DNA from: GWE2-51-13 sp041736705
GTDB lineage: Bacteria > Bacillota_I > Bacilli_A > Erysipelotrichales > Erysipelotrichaceae
Length of the DNA: 35,360 nt
Direction of reading: 5' to 3'
NCBI GenBank assembly: GCA_041736705.1
Contig: JBGSTC010000009.1
Span: 1 to 35,360 of the forward strand
Below are positions 1 to 7,535 of this stretch, one piece after another. Every line of letters begins with the position of its first letter. Position 1 is the stretch's first letter. A program made the position numbers and the translations under genes. The notes under the pieces are model-generated. The model ran no database searches. It was given only the letters and a program-made list of their open reading frames with translations, and was not told the DNA's origin.

Positions 1-78
1 CAAGCGGTTTAAGGGACCGGTCTTGAAAACCGGCAGATGTGCGAGCATGCGTGGGTTCGAATCCCACTTCCTCCGCCA
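1..78 (+). tRNA. tRNA-Ser (anticodon TGA), 5' end outside the window
   Basis: The anticodon arm reads ccggt-CTTGAAA-accgg, giving anticodon TGA (reads UCA serine codons). It is followed by a long variable arm, a T-arm containing ggttcgaatcc, and an acceptor strand ending ctccg plus an encoded CCA. Class II serine tRNAs are about 90 nt, so roughly a dozen 5' bases lie upstream of base 1. It heads a tRNA cluster with initiator Met and Phe. Confidence 0.9.
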
Positions 79-127
79 TTTGCAGTCTACATCCAGTTTA
101 CATATACAATCTGTGCTCATTAGATAT

Positions 128-204
<77 letters not shown>

Positions 205-205
205 C

Positions 206-281
206 GGTTCTGTAGCTCAGTTGGTAGAGCAATGGACTGAAAATCCATGTGTCGTCGGTTCAATTCCGACCGGAACCACCA
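206..281 (+). tRNA. tRNA-Phe (GAA)
   Basis: A 76-nt cloverleaf with acceptor GGTTCTG / CGGAACC, D-loop agctcagttggtagagc, anticodon arm atgga-CTGAAAA-tccat (anticodon GAA), T-arm tcggttcaattccga, and encoded ACCA. It is the last gene of the cluster and is followed within 15 nt by an intrinsic terminator. Confidence 0.95.
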
Positions 282-293
282 TCCACGAAGATG

Positions 294-317
294 ACCTGTC
301 AGAGACAGGTTTTTTTC
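294..317 (+). terminator. terminator of the tRNA cluster
   Basis: A perfect 7-bp hairpin, acctgtc / gacaggt with an AGA loop, is followed by seven T. It sits just after tRNA-Phe and separates the tRNA transcript from the gntZ operon. Confidence 0.85.
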
Positions 318-384
318 TGTCTTCTTCCATGGTTTTCATGAATTTGGAAATAATTACCGTTCTTGCTTTTTCTTCTTTTCCGTA

Positions 385-413
385 TTGAAAAAGCATAACG
401 TTTCCTGTACCCT
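385..413 (+). promoter_or_regulatory. possible promoter of the gntZ-PTS operon
   Basis: TTGAAA (385-390) is 17 bp from TACCCT (408-413). The -10 box is poor, but no better pair was seen between the tRNA terminator and the gene. The spacer contains a loose GAAA...TTTC inverted repeat (388-405) that could be part of an operator. The rest of 318-448 shows no gene. Confidence 0.3.
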
Positions 414-448
414 TACTTCAGGTTATGAAATCGCTTGCGGGAGGCACT

Positions 449-1351
449 ATGAAAGTACAGTTGATCGGACTTGGGAAAATGGGATTCAATCTCGCCATGA
501 ATATGATGTCGCAAGGCATCGAGGTGACCGGATACGATGCGGACGAACGGACGCGTTTTTTGGCCAACGAGGCGGGGATCAAGGTGGTCGGATCGATTCC
601 TGAGTTGATTACGTTGAACCCGGGGTCTTCGATCGTATGGGTCATGGTCCCTTCGGGAAAAATCACGCATGACGTGTTGAGCCAGTTGGCGAGAGATGGG
701 AAACCGGGGGATATCGTCCTGGATGGCGGGAACTCCAACTATAAAGAGAGTAAAAAGCATGCGGAGATGTTTGCGCAAGCCGGCATGTCGTTTTTGGATG
801 TGGGGACTTCGGGCGGGATGAGCGGCGCACGGCGCGGGGCATGCCTGATGGTCGGCGGAAACCGTGAAACCTACAATCATTGTCTACCCTTGTTTGAATC
901 GGTCTCCTGTCTGGACGGATGTTTGTATGCCGGTCCCTCCGGGAGCGGTCATTTCTTAAAGATGGTCCATAACGGGATCGAATACGGGATGATGCAGGCG
1001 ATCGGGGAGGGGTTCGAGGTGTTGGAAGCCAGTGAATACGACTTCGACTTCGAAGCGGTGGCGAAGAACTGGAACCACGGATCGGTCATCCGGGGTTGGT
1101 TGATGGAATTGGCGCAGGAAGCCTTTGGCGAAGATGCGCGGCTTGATGGTATACTAGGGGAAGTGGATGCGAGCGGCGAAGCGCAATGGACGCTGGAAGA
1201 AGCTCTGATGACACAGGTTCCGACCCCGGTCATCGCGCTATCGCTGATGATGCGCTACCGCTCCAAACAAGACGACAGTTACAGCGGGAAAGTGGTCGCC
1301 GCGCTTCGAAAAGGATTCGGCGGACATGCGGTGAAGAAGGCAGGCAACTGA
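449..1351 (+). CDS. gntZ: 6-phosphogluconate dehydrogenase, decarboxylating (GntZ/YqeC type)
   Basis: The enzyme oxidises and decarboxylates 6-phosphogluconate to ribulose 5-phosphate in the cytosol. The 300-residue product matches the short, probably NAD-preferring GntZ/YqeC class rather than the ~470-residue Gnd class. Visible are the N-terminal Rossmann motif GLGKMG, the DGGNSNY segment, a substrate-loop motif GTSGGMSGARRGACLMVGG, and the catalytic KMVHNGIEYGMMQ helix. The start at 449 follows gggaggc at proper spacing and puts the Rossmann strand right at the N-terminus; an in-frame ATG at 425 has no ribosome binding site. A mannose-family PTS follows 15 nt downstream, suggesting a sugar acid is imported as its 6-phosphate and fed straight to this enzyme. 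Family assignment is secure; cofactor preference and the physiological link are inferred. Confidence 0.9.
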   Translation: MKVQLIGLGKMGFNLAMNMMSQGIEVTGYDADERTRFLANEAGIKVVGSIPELITLNPGSSIVWVMVPSGKITHDVLSQLARDGKPGDIVLDGGNSNYKESKKHAEMFAQAGMSFLDVGTSGGMSGARRGACLMVGGNRETYNHCLPLFESVSCLDGCLYAGPSGSGHFLKMVHNGIEYGMMQAIGEGFEVLEASEYDFDFEAVAKNWNHGSVIRGWLMELAQEAFGEDARLDGILGEVDASGEAQWTLEEALMTQVPTPVIALSLMMRYRSKQDDSYSGKVVAALRKGFGGHAVKKAGN

Positions 1352-1366
1352 CGAAAGGGGATTTCG

Positions 1367-2971
1367 ATGACACTGACTCACGCTTTATTGATTTCACTCT
1401 GGGTGTTCTTGGTTCAATCCCGTGTCTTGGGGTATGCGACCCTCTCGCTTCGTTTCAGCCCGTTGGTGACCGGTTTCATCGTCGGACTCATCTTGGGCGA
1501 CGTCCCTCTGGCACTGAGCGTCAGCGCCCTCCTTCAGCTTGTCTACCTAGGTGTCTTCGCACCGGGCGGACCGATGCCTGCTGAACCATGTTTCGCCAGC
1601 GCGACGGCGGTATCCGTCGTTCTCTTGGGGAATCTTCCGCCCGTAGCGGGGATCCTGATCGCGATTCCGGTCGGCATTTACAGCGGTAAACTCTACACCC
1701 TTCGCTATAAATACAACACCGCTTTCATGAGCGATCTGCAGTCCTCGATCGATGCGCTGGACGAGCGCTCCTTAACAAAGAAAATCCTGATCCAACCGAT
1801 CTTGGCCAGTTTCTTCTTGTTCGTTCCGCTCCTTGTCGGCTTTCTCATGATCGTCGCGCCTTCCTTGGCGCAAACCCTGGCAGGTTTCGTTACGCCGGAT
1901 GTCACGCGGATTCTGAATCTGGTGACCATGGGCGTCTCCGTCATCGGGATGGTCGTCATGGTGACGATCGTCGGTCAAAAACAACACCGGATCTTCTTCT
2001 ATGGTGCCTATGTCTTTTCAACATTCCTATCGCACGATCCAAGCTTCATCCTGGTCGCGATCCTCATCGGACTGGTGTCCGGCGTCTTCTTCGCACTCAA
2101 GAAATATGGGGGATTGGTCGATCCGGTCTATCCGGCATCCTCCTCGCGATCCCTTCTTTCGAAGGGCGACGTCCACGGCGCCTGGTTCCGTTGGTGGTGG
2201 GCGAATGAAATCACCCATACCTTGGATACCTTGATCGGACCTTCCTTTTTCATCGGGGTGCGACCGGCCTTACGTATCCTTTATCCGGATCTTGAAGAGC
2301 GGAAAGAAGCCTATGAGCGCCACCTGCGCTATTTCAACACCCAATGCAACTGGGGCGGCGGGACGATCACCGGCGTCATCCTGAACCTTGAAAACGCCCG
2401 CGCGGTTTCGATCCTCGACGGGGAATCCCCTCTGTTCGACTCGGAAGCCATCCATACCACAAAGACGGGGATGATGGGGGCGTTGGCGGGAATCGGCGAT
2501 GCGGTCGATTCGGGGAATATTCAATTCCTCTTCATCGCCGCCGGGTTTCCGTTCTTACTAAAAGGGAATTACCTCGGTGCACTGCTTCCTTGGATCGGTT
2601 TCATGGGACTGACCTATCTTTACGGATGGTACTTCACCTGGCATGGTTATCAAAAGGGTCGATACGCGGCGCTTGAGATCGTCGGGGGAAAGAAGACGAA
2701 AATCCTGCGCGAAGTCTTGACGATCGCGGCGATGATCACCTTGGGGGCGTTCGCAGCGACCGTCATCCGCTTTCCATTACCCGACTACCTGTCGAATCTA
2801 AATATCGGTACGGACCCCCGGATCCTCGCGATCCTGTACTCGTCCCTCATCTCATCGCTTATCTATTTCATCCTCTTGGCCGTCTTCTCGAAACACGGCA
2901 CGAAATATAAACCCGCCTTGCTTTTCATCTCTGCGATCGTTACAGTGCTCGCATTGATCCACCTCATCTAG
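1367..2971 (+). CDS. mannose-family PTS EIIC-EIID fusion protein
   Basis: The 534-residue membrane protein joins two normally separate permease subunits. Residues ~1-250 are an EIIC (Man) domain with several membrane helices and a conserved-looking LGVFAPGGPMPAEP region. Residues ~265-534 are EIID, recognised by LRYFNTQCNWGGGTITGV, the GMMGALAGIGDAVDSG loop and C-terminal helices. The junction is a short polar linker (VDPVYPASSSRSLLSKGD) and the frame is continuous. EIIC and EIID together form the translocation channel that receives phosphate from EIIB. The start follows gaaagggg, 15 nt after gntZ, and eiiB begins 10 nt later, so the three form an operon. Substrate cannot be read from sequence; gluconate is suggested by gntZ. 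No EIIA is present in the window. Confidence 0.88.
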   Translation: MTLTHALLISLWVFLVQSRVLGYATLSLRFSPLVTGFIVGLILGDVPLALSVSALLQLVYLGVFAPGGPMPAEPCFASATAVSVVLLGNLPPVAGILIAIPVGIYSGKLYTLRYKYNTAFMSDLQSSIDALDERSLTKKILIQPILASFFLFVPLLVGFLMIVAPSLAQTLAGFVTPDVTRILNLVTMGVSVIGMVVMVTIVGQKQHRIFFYGAYVFSTFLSHDPSFILVAILIGLVSGVFFALKKYGGLVDPVYPASSSRSLLSKGDVHGAWFRWWWANEITHTLDTLIGPSFFIGVRPALRILYPDLEERKEAYERHLRYFNTQCNWGGGTITGVILNLENARAVSILDGESPLFDSEAIHTTKTGMMGALAGIGDAVDSGNIQFLFIAAGFPFLLKGNYLGALLPWIGFMGLTYLYGWYFTWHGYQKGRYAALEIVGGKKTKILREVLTIAAMITLGAFAATVIRFPLPDYLSNLNIGTDPRILAILYSSLISSLIYFILLAVFSKHGTKYKPALLFISAIVTVLALIHLI

Positions 2972-2981
2972 GAGAAACACC

Positions 2982-3473
2982 ATGGGAAACATCCAATTGA
3001 CACGCATCGACGACCGTCTGCTTCACGGACAGGTCATGACCCGCTGGGCGAAGGGGAACCAAATCGACGCCATCTTCATCATCGACGACCAAGTCGCCAA
3101 CGACGACTTCATGAAACAACTCTATCTGGCTTCCGGTCAAAACGCGGGGTTCAAAGTGAACGTGTTGACCGTAGAGAACGCCGTCGGATATTGGCGCGAG
3201 AAACAATTCGACCAACACAACGTCCTGATCCTCTTCAAATCGGTGGATATGATGGCGAGAGCAATCAGGGAAGGGCTGCCGATCAAGACGGTCAACGTCG
3301 GGGGGATCGGCAAGCGCAAGGAGACGAAATTCGTCATCAATACGGTGGCGATCAGTCTCACCGAACTTGAGACCTTGGAATCGATCGCCGATCAATTCAA
3401 CGTTGAAATCTCGTTTCAAACCCTACCGGACAGTCCGAAAGTCGGTTTAGCCGAAGTACGGGCGACCTACTGA
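2982..3473 (+). CDS. mannose-family PTS EIIB component
   Basis: A 163-residue cytosolic phosphocarrier that passes phosphate from EIIA to the incoming sugar. The opening segment IQLTRIDDRLLHGQV is the family signature, and His15 is the expected phosphorylation site. The length equals that of a stand-alone EIIB domain. It follows an AGGAG site 10 nt after the EIIC-EIID fusion and ends the operon; a hairpin terminator starts directly at its stop codon. The phosphate donor EIIA must be encoded elsewhere. Confidence 0.92.
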   Translation: MGNIQLTRIDDRLLHGQVMTRWAKGNQIDAIFIIDDQVANDDFMKQLYLASGQNAGFKVNVLTVENAVGYWREKQFDQHNVLILFKSVDMMARAIREGLPIKTVNVGGIGKRKETKFVINTVAISLTELETLESIADQFNVEISFQTLPDSPKVGLAEVRATY

Positions 3474-3503
3474 GAAACTTCGCAAGAAGTTTCTTTTCTT
3501 TTT
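3474..3503 (+). terminator. terminator of the gntZ-PTS operon
   Basis: A 7-bp stem gaaactt (3474-3480) / aagtttc (3487-3493) with a six-base loop, followed by a T-rich run (ttttcttttt). It begins at the base after the eiiB stop codon. Confidence 0.7.
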
Positions 3504-3520
3504 ACTAAATTTCTTAACTA

Positions 3521-3555
3521 ACTATATTGCAATACTACATATATAGTGATATAGT
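3521..3555 (+). promoter_or_regulatory. promoter with overlapping dyad operator for padR
   Basis: TTGCAA (3527-3532), a 17-bp spacer and TATAGT (3550-3555) form a good sigma-A promoter. It is overlaid by repeats: ACTATAT (3521-3527) is the inverse of ATATAGT, which occurs twice (3541-3547 and 3549-3555). PadR proteins commonly repress their own promoter by binding AT-rich dyads, so autoregulation is likely. A perfect AAAGGAGGT (3562-3570) follows, 5 nt before the ATG. Confidence 0.6.
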
Positions 3556-3575
3556 GTTGTCAAAGGAGGTCGGAC

Positions 3576-3896
3576 ATGAACGCACAATTTAAAAAAGGGG
3601 TTCTGGAACTCTGCGTCCTGGCCCAACTGGCCAACGGCGATATGTACGGCTATGAGTTGACGGAGAGGATTTCAAGTCAAATCACGGTCGCGACCGGAAC
3701 GTTGTATCTGCTTCTCAAACGACTGAAAGACGATGAGTACGTGACCACGTATCTACAGGAAGGTTCGGAAGGACCGGCACGAAAATACTATACCTTGACG
3801 ATGAAAGGGAAAACCTATTATGAAGAACTCCATCTTGAATGGATCGAGTTCATCGGTCAAGTCAAGAATCTCTTGAAAGGAGAGGAACGTATATGA
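3576..3896 (+). CDS. PadR-family transcriptional regulator
   Basis: A 106-residue winged-helix regulator. The N-terminal half carries the PadR pattern (FKKGVLELCVLAQLANGDMYGYEL), the recognition region contains GTLYLLLKRLKDDEYV, and the wing ends GPARKYYTLTMKGK. The short length fits subfamily 2, with a single C-terminal dimerisation helix. The start is fixed by AAAGGAGGT at 3562-3570. The stop overlaps the next start (ATGA), so the HAAS/DUF4097 protein is translationally coupled. In many Firmicutes the same pair forms an envelope-stress or metabolite-responsive module. The regulated targets beyond its own operon are unknown. Confidence 0.92.
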   Translation: MNAQFKKGVLELCVLAQLANGDMYGYELTERISSQITVATGTLYLLLKRLKDDEYVTTYLQEGSEGPARKYYTLTMKGKTYYEELHLEWIEFIGQVKNLLKGEERI

Positions 3897-4933
3897 AGAA
3901 GGAAGACTACCTGAAACAAGTGGAAGAGGCGCTGAAAAATACGGATGCGGCGACACGGGACGAAATCCTCGATGATTTCAACCAACATTTCGCCGCCGGG
4001 ATACGCCAAGGGAAGAGCGAGGATGAGATCATCGCCTCCCTCGGGGATGTTTCGCAGTTCGATGATTTGGAAGGATTACCTAAAGTGAATCCCAAAGAAG
4101 ATAAAATCGAAGACTCGCAAACGAAAATAACCGGTAAAGGCCAGCGTGGTGTGTACATCGATGCGCGGCATGCGGATGTGACTGTACGTCCTTCCGCCGA
4201 TGCTGCACACCATGTCAGGCTGATCAAGGACGGGAACTTCGTTGAAAACTCCTATCAGTTGGAACGCATCGAAACGGCGGATGAACTGCGGATCAAGATC
4301 GTTTCACCCAAAGCCTTCTTCCGGATCGACGAGCGGGATTTGGCACTTGAAATCGAACTGAGCGACGCATGCAAGACGCTACGCATCGATACGGCGTCGG
4401 GGGATGTGGACCTCGGCGAATTGAACTTGGATGAAATCCGTGTCAGGACGGCGTCGGGGGACATGGAACTTGAAGCGTTGCGAACGACGAAGGTTATCCT
4501 GAACAGCGCGTCCGGGGACTACTCGATCGATGACCTGAAAGGCGACTTAAGCATCGAGTCGGTTTCCGGTGACATGGAGATCGACGGACACCAGGGCGAG
4601 GCGTTGAGTATCACAAGCGTCAACGGCGACCTGCGCTATGCGGGGACGGCGAAAAGCGTAAAGATCACCAGCGTATCCGGGGACGGGGAACTGGAGTTGT
4701 CGAATGCGGAGAACGTGAAGATCGATACGGTCAGCGGCGATTTCGAAATCCAACTGCCCCGCGATATTTCCGGGGTGAAGTTGAACTTCAGCGCCATGGG
4801 CGGAGAACTCGACTTCGATCTCATGGGTAAGAAGGGAAGATATGAAGGGCATGGCGGATCGACGCTCATCGGGGACGGGAAAATCAATCTTTCCCTCAAC
4901 AGCGTCAGCGGCGACTTCAGCGTCGAGAACTAA
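3893..4933 (+). CDS. HAAS domain plus DUF4097 beta-repeat protein
   Basis: A 346-residue protein. Residues 1-60 resemble HAAS/DUF1700 (MKKEDYLKQVEEAL, then ASLGDVSQF), a helical domain usually partnered with PadR regulators. Residues ~85-346 are a DUF4097-type right-handed beta-solenoid with eight turns marked by T/S-x-SGD or SVNGD (TASGD, TASGD, SASGD, SVSGD, SVNGD, SVSGD, TVSGD, SVSGD), mostly about 20 residues apart. No signal peptide or membrane helix is visible, unlike many family members that carry a helix between the two parts. The start at 3893 overlaps the padR stop and follows GAAAGGAGAGG; an upstream in-frame start would sit inside padR. Function is unknown; the family suggests sensing or scaffolding under PadR control. 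Confidence 0.85.
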   Translation: MKKEDYLKQVEEALKNTDAATRDEILDDFNQHFAAGIRQGKSEDEIIASLGDVSQFDDLEGLPKVNPKEDKIEDSQTKITGKGQRGVYIDARHADVTVRPSADAAHHVRLIKDGNFVENSYQLERIETADELRIKIVSPKAFFRIDERDLALEIELSDACKTLRIDTASGDVDLGELNLDEIRVRTASGDMELEALRTTKVILNSASGDYSIDDLKGDLSIESVSGDMEIDGHQGEALSITSVNGDLRYAGTAKSVKITSVSGDGELELSNAENVKIDTVSGDFEIQLPRDISGVKLNFSAMGGELDFDLMGKKGRYEGHGGSTLIGDGKINLSLNSVSGDFSVEN

Positions 4934-4958
4934 ACGATTTGTTTAGTTCTTTTTTTTC
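4928..4958 (+). terminator. terminator after the padR operon
   Basis: An 8-bp perfect stem aactaaac (4928-4935) / gtttagtt (4941-4948), then C and eight T. The stop codon TAA of the DUF4097 gene lies inside the left arm. Confidence 0.85.
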
Positions 4959-4966
4959 GATTCCCG

Positions 4967-4995
4967 TTGAGATGGACTGCGTTTCTTGATAGGAT
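4967..4995 (+). promoter_or_regulatory. promoter of the TIGR02206 membrane protein gene
   Basis: TTGAGA (4967-4972), a 17-bp spacer and TAGGAT (4990-4995), directly after the preceding terminator and 19 bp before the start codon. Confidence 0.5.
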
Positions 4996-5014
4996 AGAGA
5001 AAAGAGGTAGCCCC

Positions 5015-5758
5015 ATGGAAAGTTTCAAGGATTTCTTCGCAGTTCCCGGAGTCTTCGAAGTACAGGAATATGCTTGGTTTGGGACCGAACATCTTATCTG
5101 GCTCGCATGTATTTTCGTTTTCGGTTGTTTCCTCGTCTATCTCTACCATCACATGAATCCGATGAAGCGTAAATCCTTCCTGCGTTGGTTCGCGACTTTG
5201 ATTGTCTTGTCGGAAGTGGCGCGCCAACTCATCTATGCCCTGCAAGGCGCCTACAAACTCGAATACATGCCCCTGCATCTCTGCGCGGTCACCGAAATCG
5301 CCGTTTTCATCTACGCGTTCAAACGCGATGCGGTCAGCCGCGAGTTCATGTATTGGTTAGGACTTCCCGGTGCCCTGGCGGCGCTGCTTTTCCCCGATTG
5401 GCTGCATATCCCCTTAGGCAATTTCCAGTCCATCCACAGTTACGGCGTCCATGGGGCGATGACGATCTTCGCCGTGTTGTTGCTGACGGGCGGGGAATCC
5501 AAACCGAAATTTAAGCGGACGACCTGGATGCTTGCCTTGATGGCGATCCTCTCGACCCCTCTCTACTTCCTGAATAAAATCTGGGATACGAACTTCTTTT
5601 TCCTGAATTATCCCTCTCCGGGATCCCCCTTGGTGATCCTTGAAGACATCGCCGGGAATCCGGGTTATATCGGACTGCTTGTCCTGTTGGTGTTCGCCGT
5701 GTGGATCGTCATCTATATTCCTTGGGGTATCGCATATAAACTAAAAAAACAAGGCTGA
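5015..5758 (+). CDS. TIGR02206 family (YwaF-like) integral membrane protein
   Basis: A 247-residue polytopic membrane protein with about seven hydrophobic segments. The family mark MPLHLCAV follows the third segment, with charged residues (E, R, H) next to membrane helices. The length is typical for the Bacillus YwaF-like family. The start at 5015 is preceded by AAGAGG at good spacing; the open frame extends 16 codons upstream, but that stretch overlaps the promoter. The gene is monocistronic, between its own promoter and a shared convergent terminator. No biochemical role is established for the family. Confidence 0.82.
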   Translation: MESFKDFFAVPGVFEVQEYAWFGTEHLIWLACIFVFGCFLVYLYHHMNPMKRKSFLRWFATLIVLSEVARQLIYALQGAYKLEYMPLHLCAVTEIAVFIYAFKRDAVSREFMYWLGLPGALAALLFPDWLHIPLGNFQSIHSYGVHGAMTIFAVLLLTGGESKPKFKRTTWMLALMAILSTPLYFLNKIWDTNFFFLNYPSPGSPLVILEDIAGNPGYIGLLVLLVFAVWIVIYIPWGIAYKLKKQG

Positions 5759-5773
5759 ACTCAGCCTTGTTTT
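5746..5773. terminator. bidirectional terminator shared by convergent genes
   Basis: A 13-bp perfect stem (5746-5758 / 5761-5773) with A-tract and T-tract on opposite sides, so it works for both strands. The stop codons of the membrane-protein gene and of the aminotransferase gene lie inside or beside the stem. Confidence 0.88.
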
Positions 5774-6933
5774 AGTTCATTGAGGAAGGATTCCATGCGG
5801 TTCATCGCTTCCGTGATGTGTTTGAGGGAGTAGGAGTAGGAGATGCGGATGAATCCTTCGCCGCAATCGCCAAACGCCGTCCCGGGGACGACCGCGACTT
5901 GTTTCGCATAGATCAGTTTTTCGCAGAATTCTTCGCTGGTCAATCCGGTCGAGCGGATGCAGGGGAAGGCATAGAACGCACCTTCGGGTTCGAAGCAGTT
6001 CAAACCCATCGCATTCAAGCGGTCGACAAGATAACGGCGACGCATATTGTATTCGTTGCGCATCCGTTTGACGTCTTCATCCCCGTGTTTCATCGCCTCG
6101 ATCGCCGCATATTGGGAAATCGTCGGTGCGCACATGACCATGTATTGGTGGATCTTGGTGAGTTGTTCGATGATTTCCACCGGGGCGCAGGTGTATCCGA
6201 TGCGCCATCCGGTCATGGCATAGGACTTCGAGAATCCGTTGACCAGGATCGTCCTCTCCCTCATTTCGGGAAGACTGGCGATCGAGACATGGCTTTTCTC
6301 GGTATAGTTCAGTTCACAATAGATTTCATCGGAGAGAACGAGGATTTCGGTATCGCGCAGGACTTCCGCCAACGCTTCCAATTCTTCTTTCTCCATGATC
6401 GCACCGGTCGGGTTGGTGGGGAAACTGATCACCAACATCCGTGTTCTCGGCGTGATTTTGGCTTTGAGTTCGCTTGCGGTCAGCTTGAACTTATTTTCGG
6501 CCTTGGTTTCCAGGATGACCGGGATCCCTCCCGACATTCGGATCAGCGGGTCGTAGCAGACGAAGGAGGGTTGGATGACCAACACCTCGTCGCCTTCGTT
6601 GATAAGCGCGCGGAAGATCGTATCGATCGCCTCGGAGGCGCCGACCGTCACCAAGACTTCGCTTTTGGGGTTATAGTGCAAATCGAAACGGCGTTGCAGG
6701 TAGCTGGAGATTTCCTCGCGAAGCGCCAAAAAGCCCATGCTTGGCGAATACCAGGTTTTTCCTTCTTCGGCGGCTTGGATGCCGGCTTGACGGATATGCC
6801 AAGGGGTTTGAAAGTCGGGCTCGCCGATACTGAGCGAGATGACGTCCTTCATTTCATTGGCGATATCGAAGAACTTCCGGATCCCCGAGGGTTTCAATGA
6901 ATCCAGGTTGCGGTTGACGGGGATCTTTTTCAT
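5761..6933 (-). CDS. patA: PLP-dependent aminotransferase, class I/II (PatA-like)
   Basis: A 390-residue fold-type I aminotransferase, closest in pattern to Bacillus PatA/aspartate-type enzymes. The PLP lysine is Lys236 in NGFSKSYAMTGWRIGY. Asn174 (FPTNPTG), Asp202 and Tyr205 (SDEIY) contact the cofactor, and Arg363 (FIRISYS) should bind the substrate carboxylate. N-terminal LSIGEPDFQTP matches the family. It starts within the stop codon of the upstream Lrp/AsnC gene (TGATG overlap), so the two are translationally coupled and the regulator probably controls it in response to an amino acid. The exact amino-acid/keto-acid pair cannot be told; the symbol is by family resemblance only. Confidence 0.88.
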   Translation of the reverse strand: MKKIPVNRNLDSLKPSGIRKFFDIANEMKDVISLSIGEPDFQTPWHIRQAGIQAAEEGKTWYSPSMGFLALREEISSYLQRRFDLHYNPKSEVLVTVGASEAIDTIFRALINEGDEVLVIQPSFVCYDPLIRMSGGIPVILETKAENKFKLTASELKAKITPRTRMLVISFPTNPTGAIMEKEELEALAEVLRDTEILVLSDEIYCELNYTEKSHVSIASLPEMRERTILVNGFSKSYAMTGWRIGYTCAPVEIIEQLTKIHQYMVMCAPTISQYAAIEAMKHGDEDVKRMRNEYNMRRRYLVDRLNAMGLNCFEPEGAFYAFPCIRSTGLTSEEFCEKLIYAKQVAVVPGTAFGDCGEGFIRISYSYSLKHITEAMNRMESFLNELKQG

Positions 6934-7415
6934 CAGACCACCATTTGACCGCGAAGTTCTTTCTTCTCTTCATCCTTCAAAATCACACCGTCTTGTTTGT
7001 ATTTCGTCAGCACGAAGTGCGTCGCGGTCGACAAGACGGAATCAAGCGTCGAAAGACGCTTCGCCACGAACATCGCGACTTCCTGCATCGTTTTCCCCTT
7101 GACGAAGACCGCCAGGTCATAGTTGCCGGCCATCAGATACACGTCTTCCACTTCTTCAAGCGCCATCACGCGATCGGCGATTTCCTGAAAGCCCAGTTCT
7201 TTCTTGGGTTGGACTTTGAGTTCGATCAAGGCGAACACGGGGGCGTTGTCGAGTTTCTCATAGTTCAAGACCGCCTGATACCCTTTGATGATGCCTTGTT
7301 TTTCATACGCTTCCAAGGCTTTGGCGACCACTTCCTCGCTTTGGTTCAATAAGACGGCTAATTCTTTGATGCTTAATCGAGCGTTCTGTTTCAATAATCC
7401 GAGCAAGTTATCCAT
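6933..7415 (-). CDS. Lrp/AsnC-family transcriptional regulator
   Basis: A 160-residue regulator. The N-terminal helix-turn-helix spans roughly residues 10-50 (LSIKELAVLLNQSEEVVAKALEAYEKQG is the core region, of which LAVLLNQSEEVV is the turn). Residues ~65-140 form the RAM/AsnC ligand domain (VFALIELKVQPK, then VYLMAGNYDLAVFVKG). The start at 7415 is chosen because GGAGGT lies 5 nt upstream; the in-frame ATG at 7427 overlaps that ribosome binding site. It is coupled to the aminotransferase by a one-base overlap. Family members usually bind amino acids and often autoregulate. YugG-like regulators beside PatA-like transaminases are a familiar pairing. Confidence 0.88.
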   Translation of the reverse strand: MDNLLGLLKQNARLSIKELAVLLNQSEEVVAKALEAYEKQGIIKGYQAVLNYEKLDNAPVFALIELKVQPKKELGFQEIADRVMALEEVEDVYLMAGNYDLAVFVKGKTMQEVAMFVAKRLSTLDSVLSTATHFVLTKYKQDGVILKDEEKKELRGQMVV

Positions 7416-7438
7416 CGTGACCTCCATGTGTTGACTAT

Positions 7439-7467
7439 AGTGTAATGAAAGATGGGTGTAATTACAA
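7439..7467 (-). promoter_or_regulatory. promoter of the lrp-patA operon
   Basis: On the minus strand, TTGTAA (7467-7462), a 17-bp spacer and TACACT (7444-7439), 24 bp before the start codon of the regulator. It lies back to back with the yccF promoter, so the Lrp-type protein could influence both. Confidence 0.5.
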
Positions 7468-7482
7468 GAGCGACGTCGAGAA

Positions 7483-7512
7483 TTGGAAAAAAGCACCGAT
7501 TTGGAGTATAAT
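7483..7512 (+). promoter_or_regulatory. promoter of the yccF-PHP-rimO operon
   Basis: TTGGAA (7483-7488), an 18-bp spacer and a consensus TATAAT (7507-7512). A GGAGGG ribosome binding site (7523-7528) follows and the ATG is at 7536, giving a very short leader. Confidence 0.7.
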
Positions 7513-7535
7513 AGCCCTGTTTGGAGGGCTAAACC

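Noticed and set aside
5818..6900. A 360-codon open frame on the plus strand opposite the aminotransferase gene
   Set aside because: It is antisense to a gene with complete PLP motifs, its product is low-complexity and Asp/Gly/Arg-rich, and no ribosome binding site precedes it. GC-biased third positions keep such frames open by chance.
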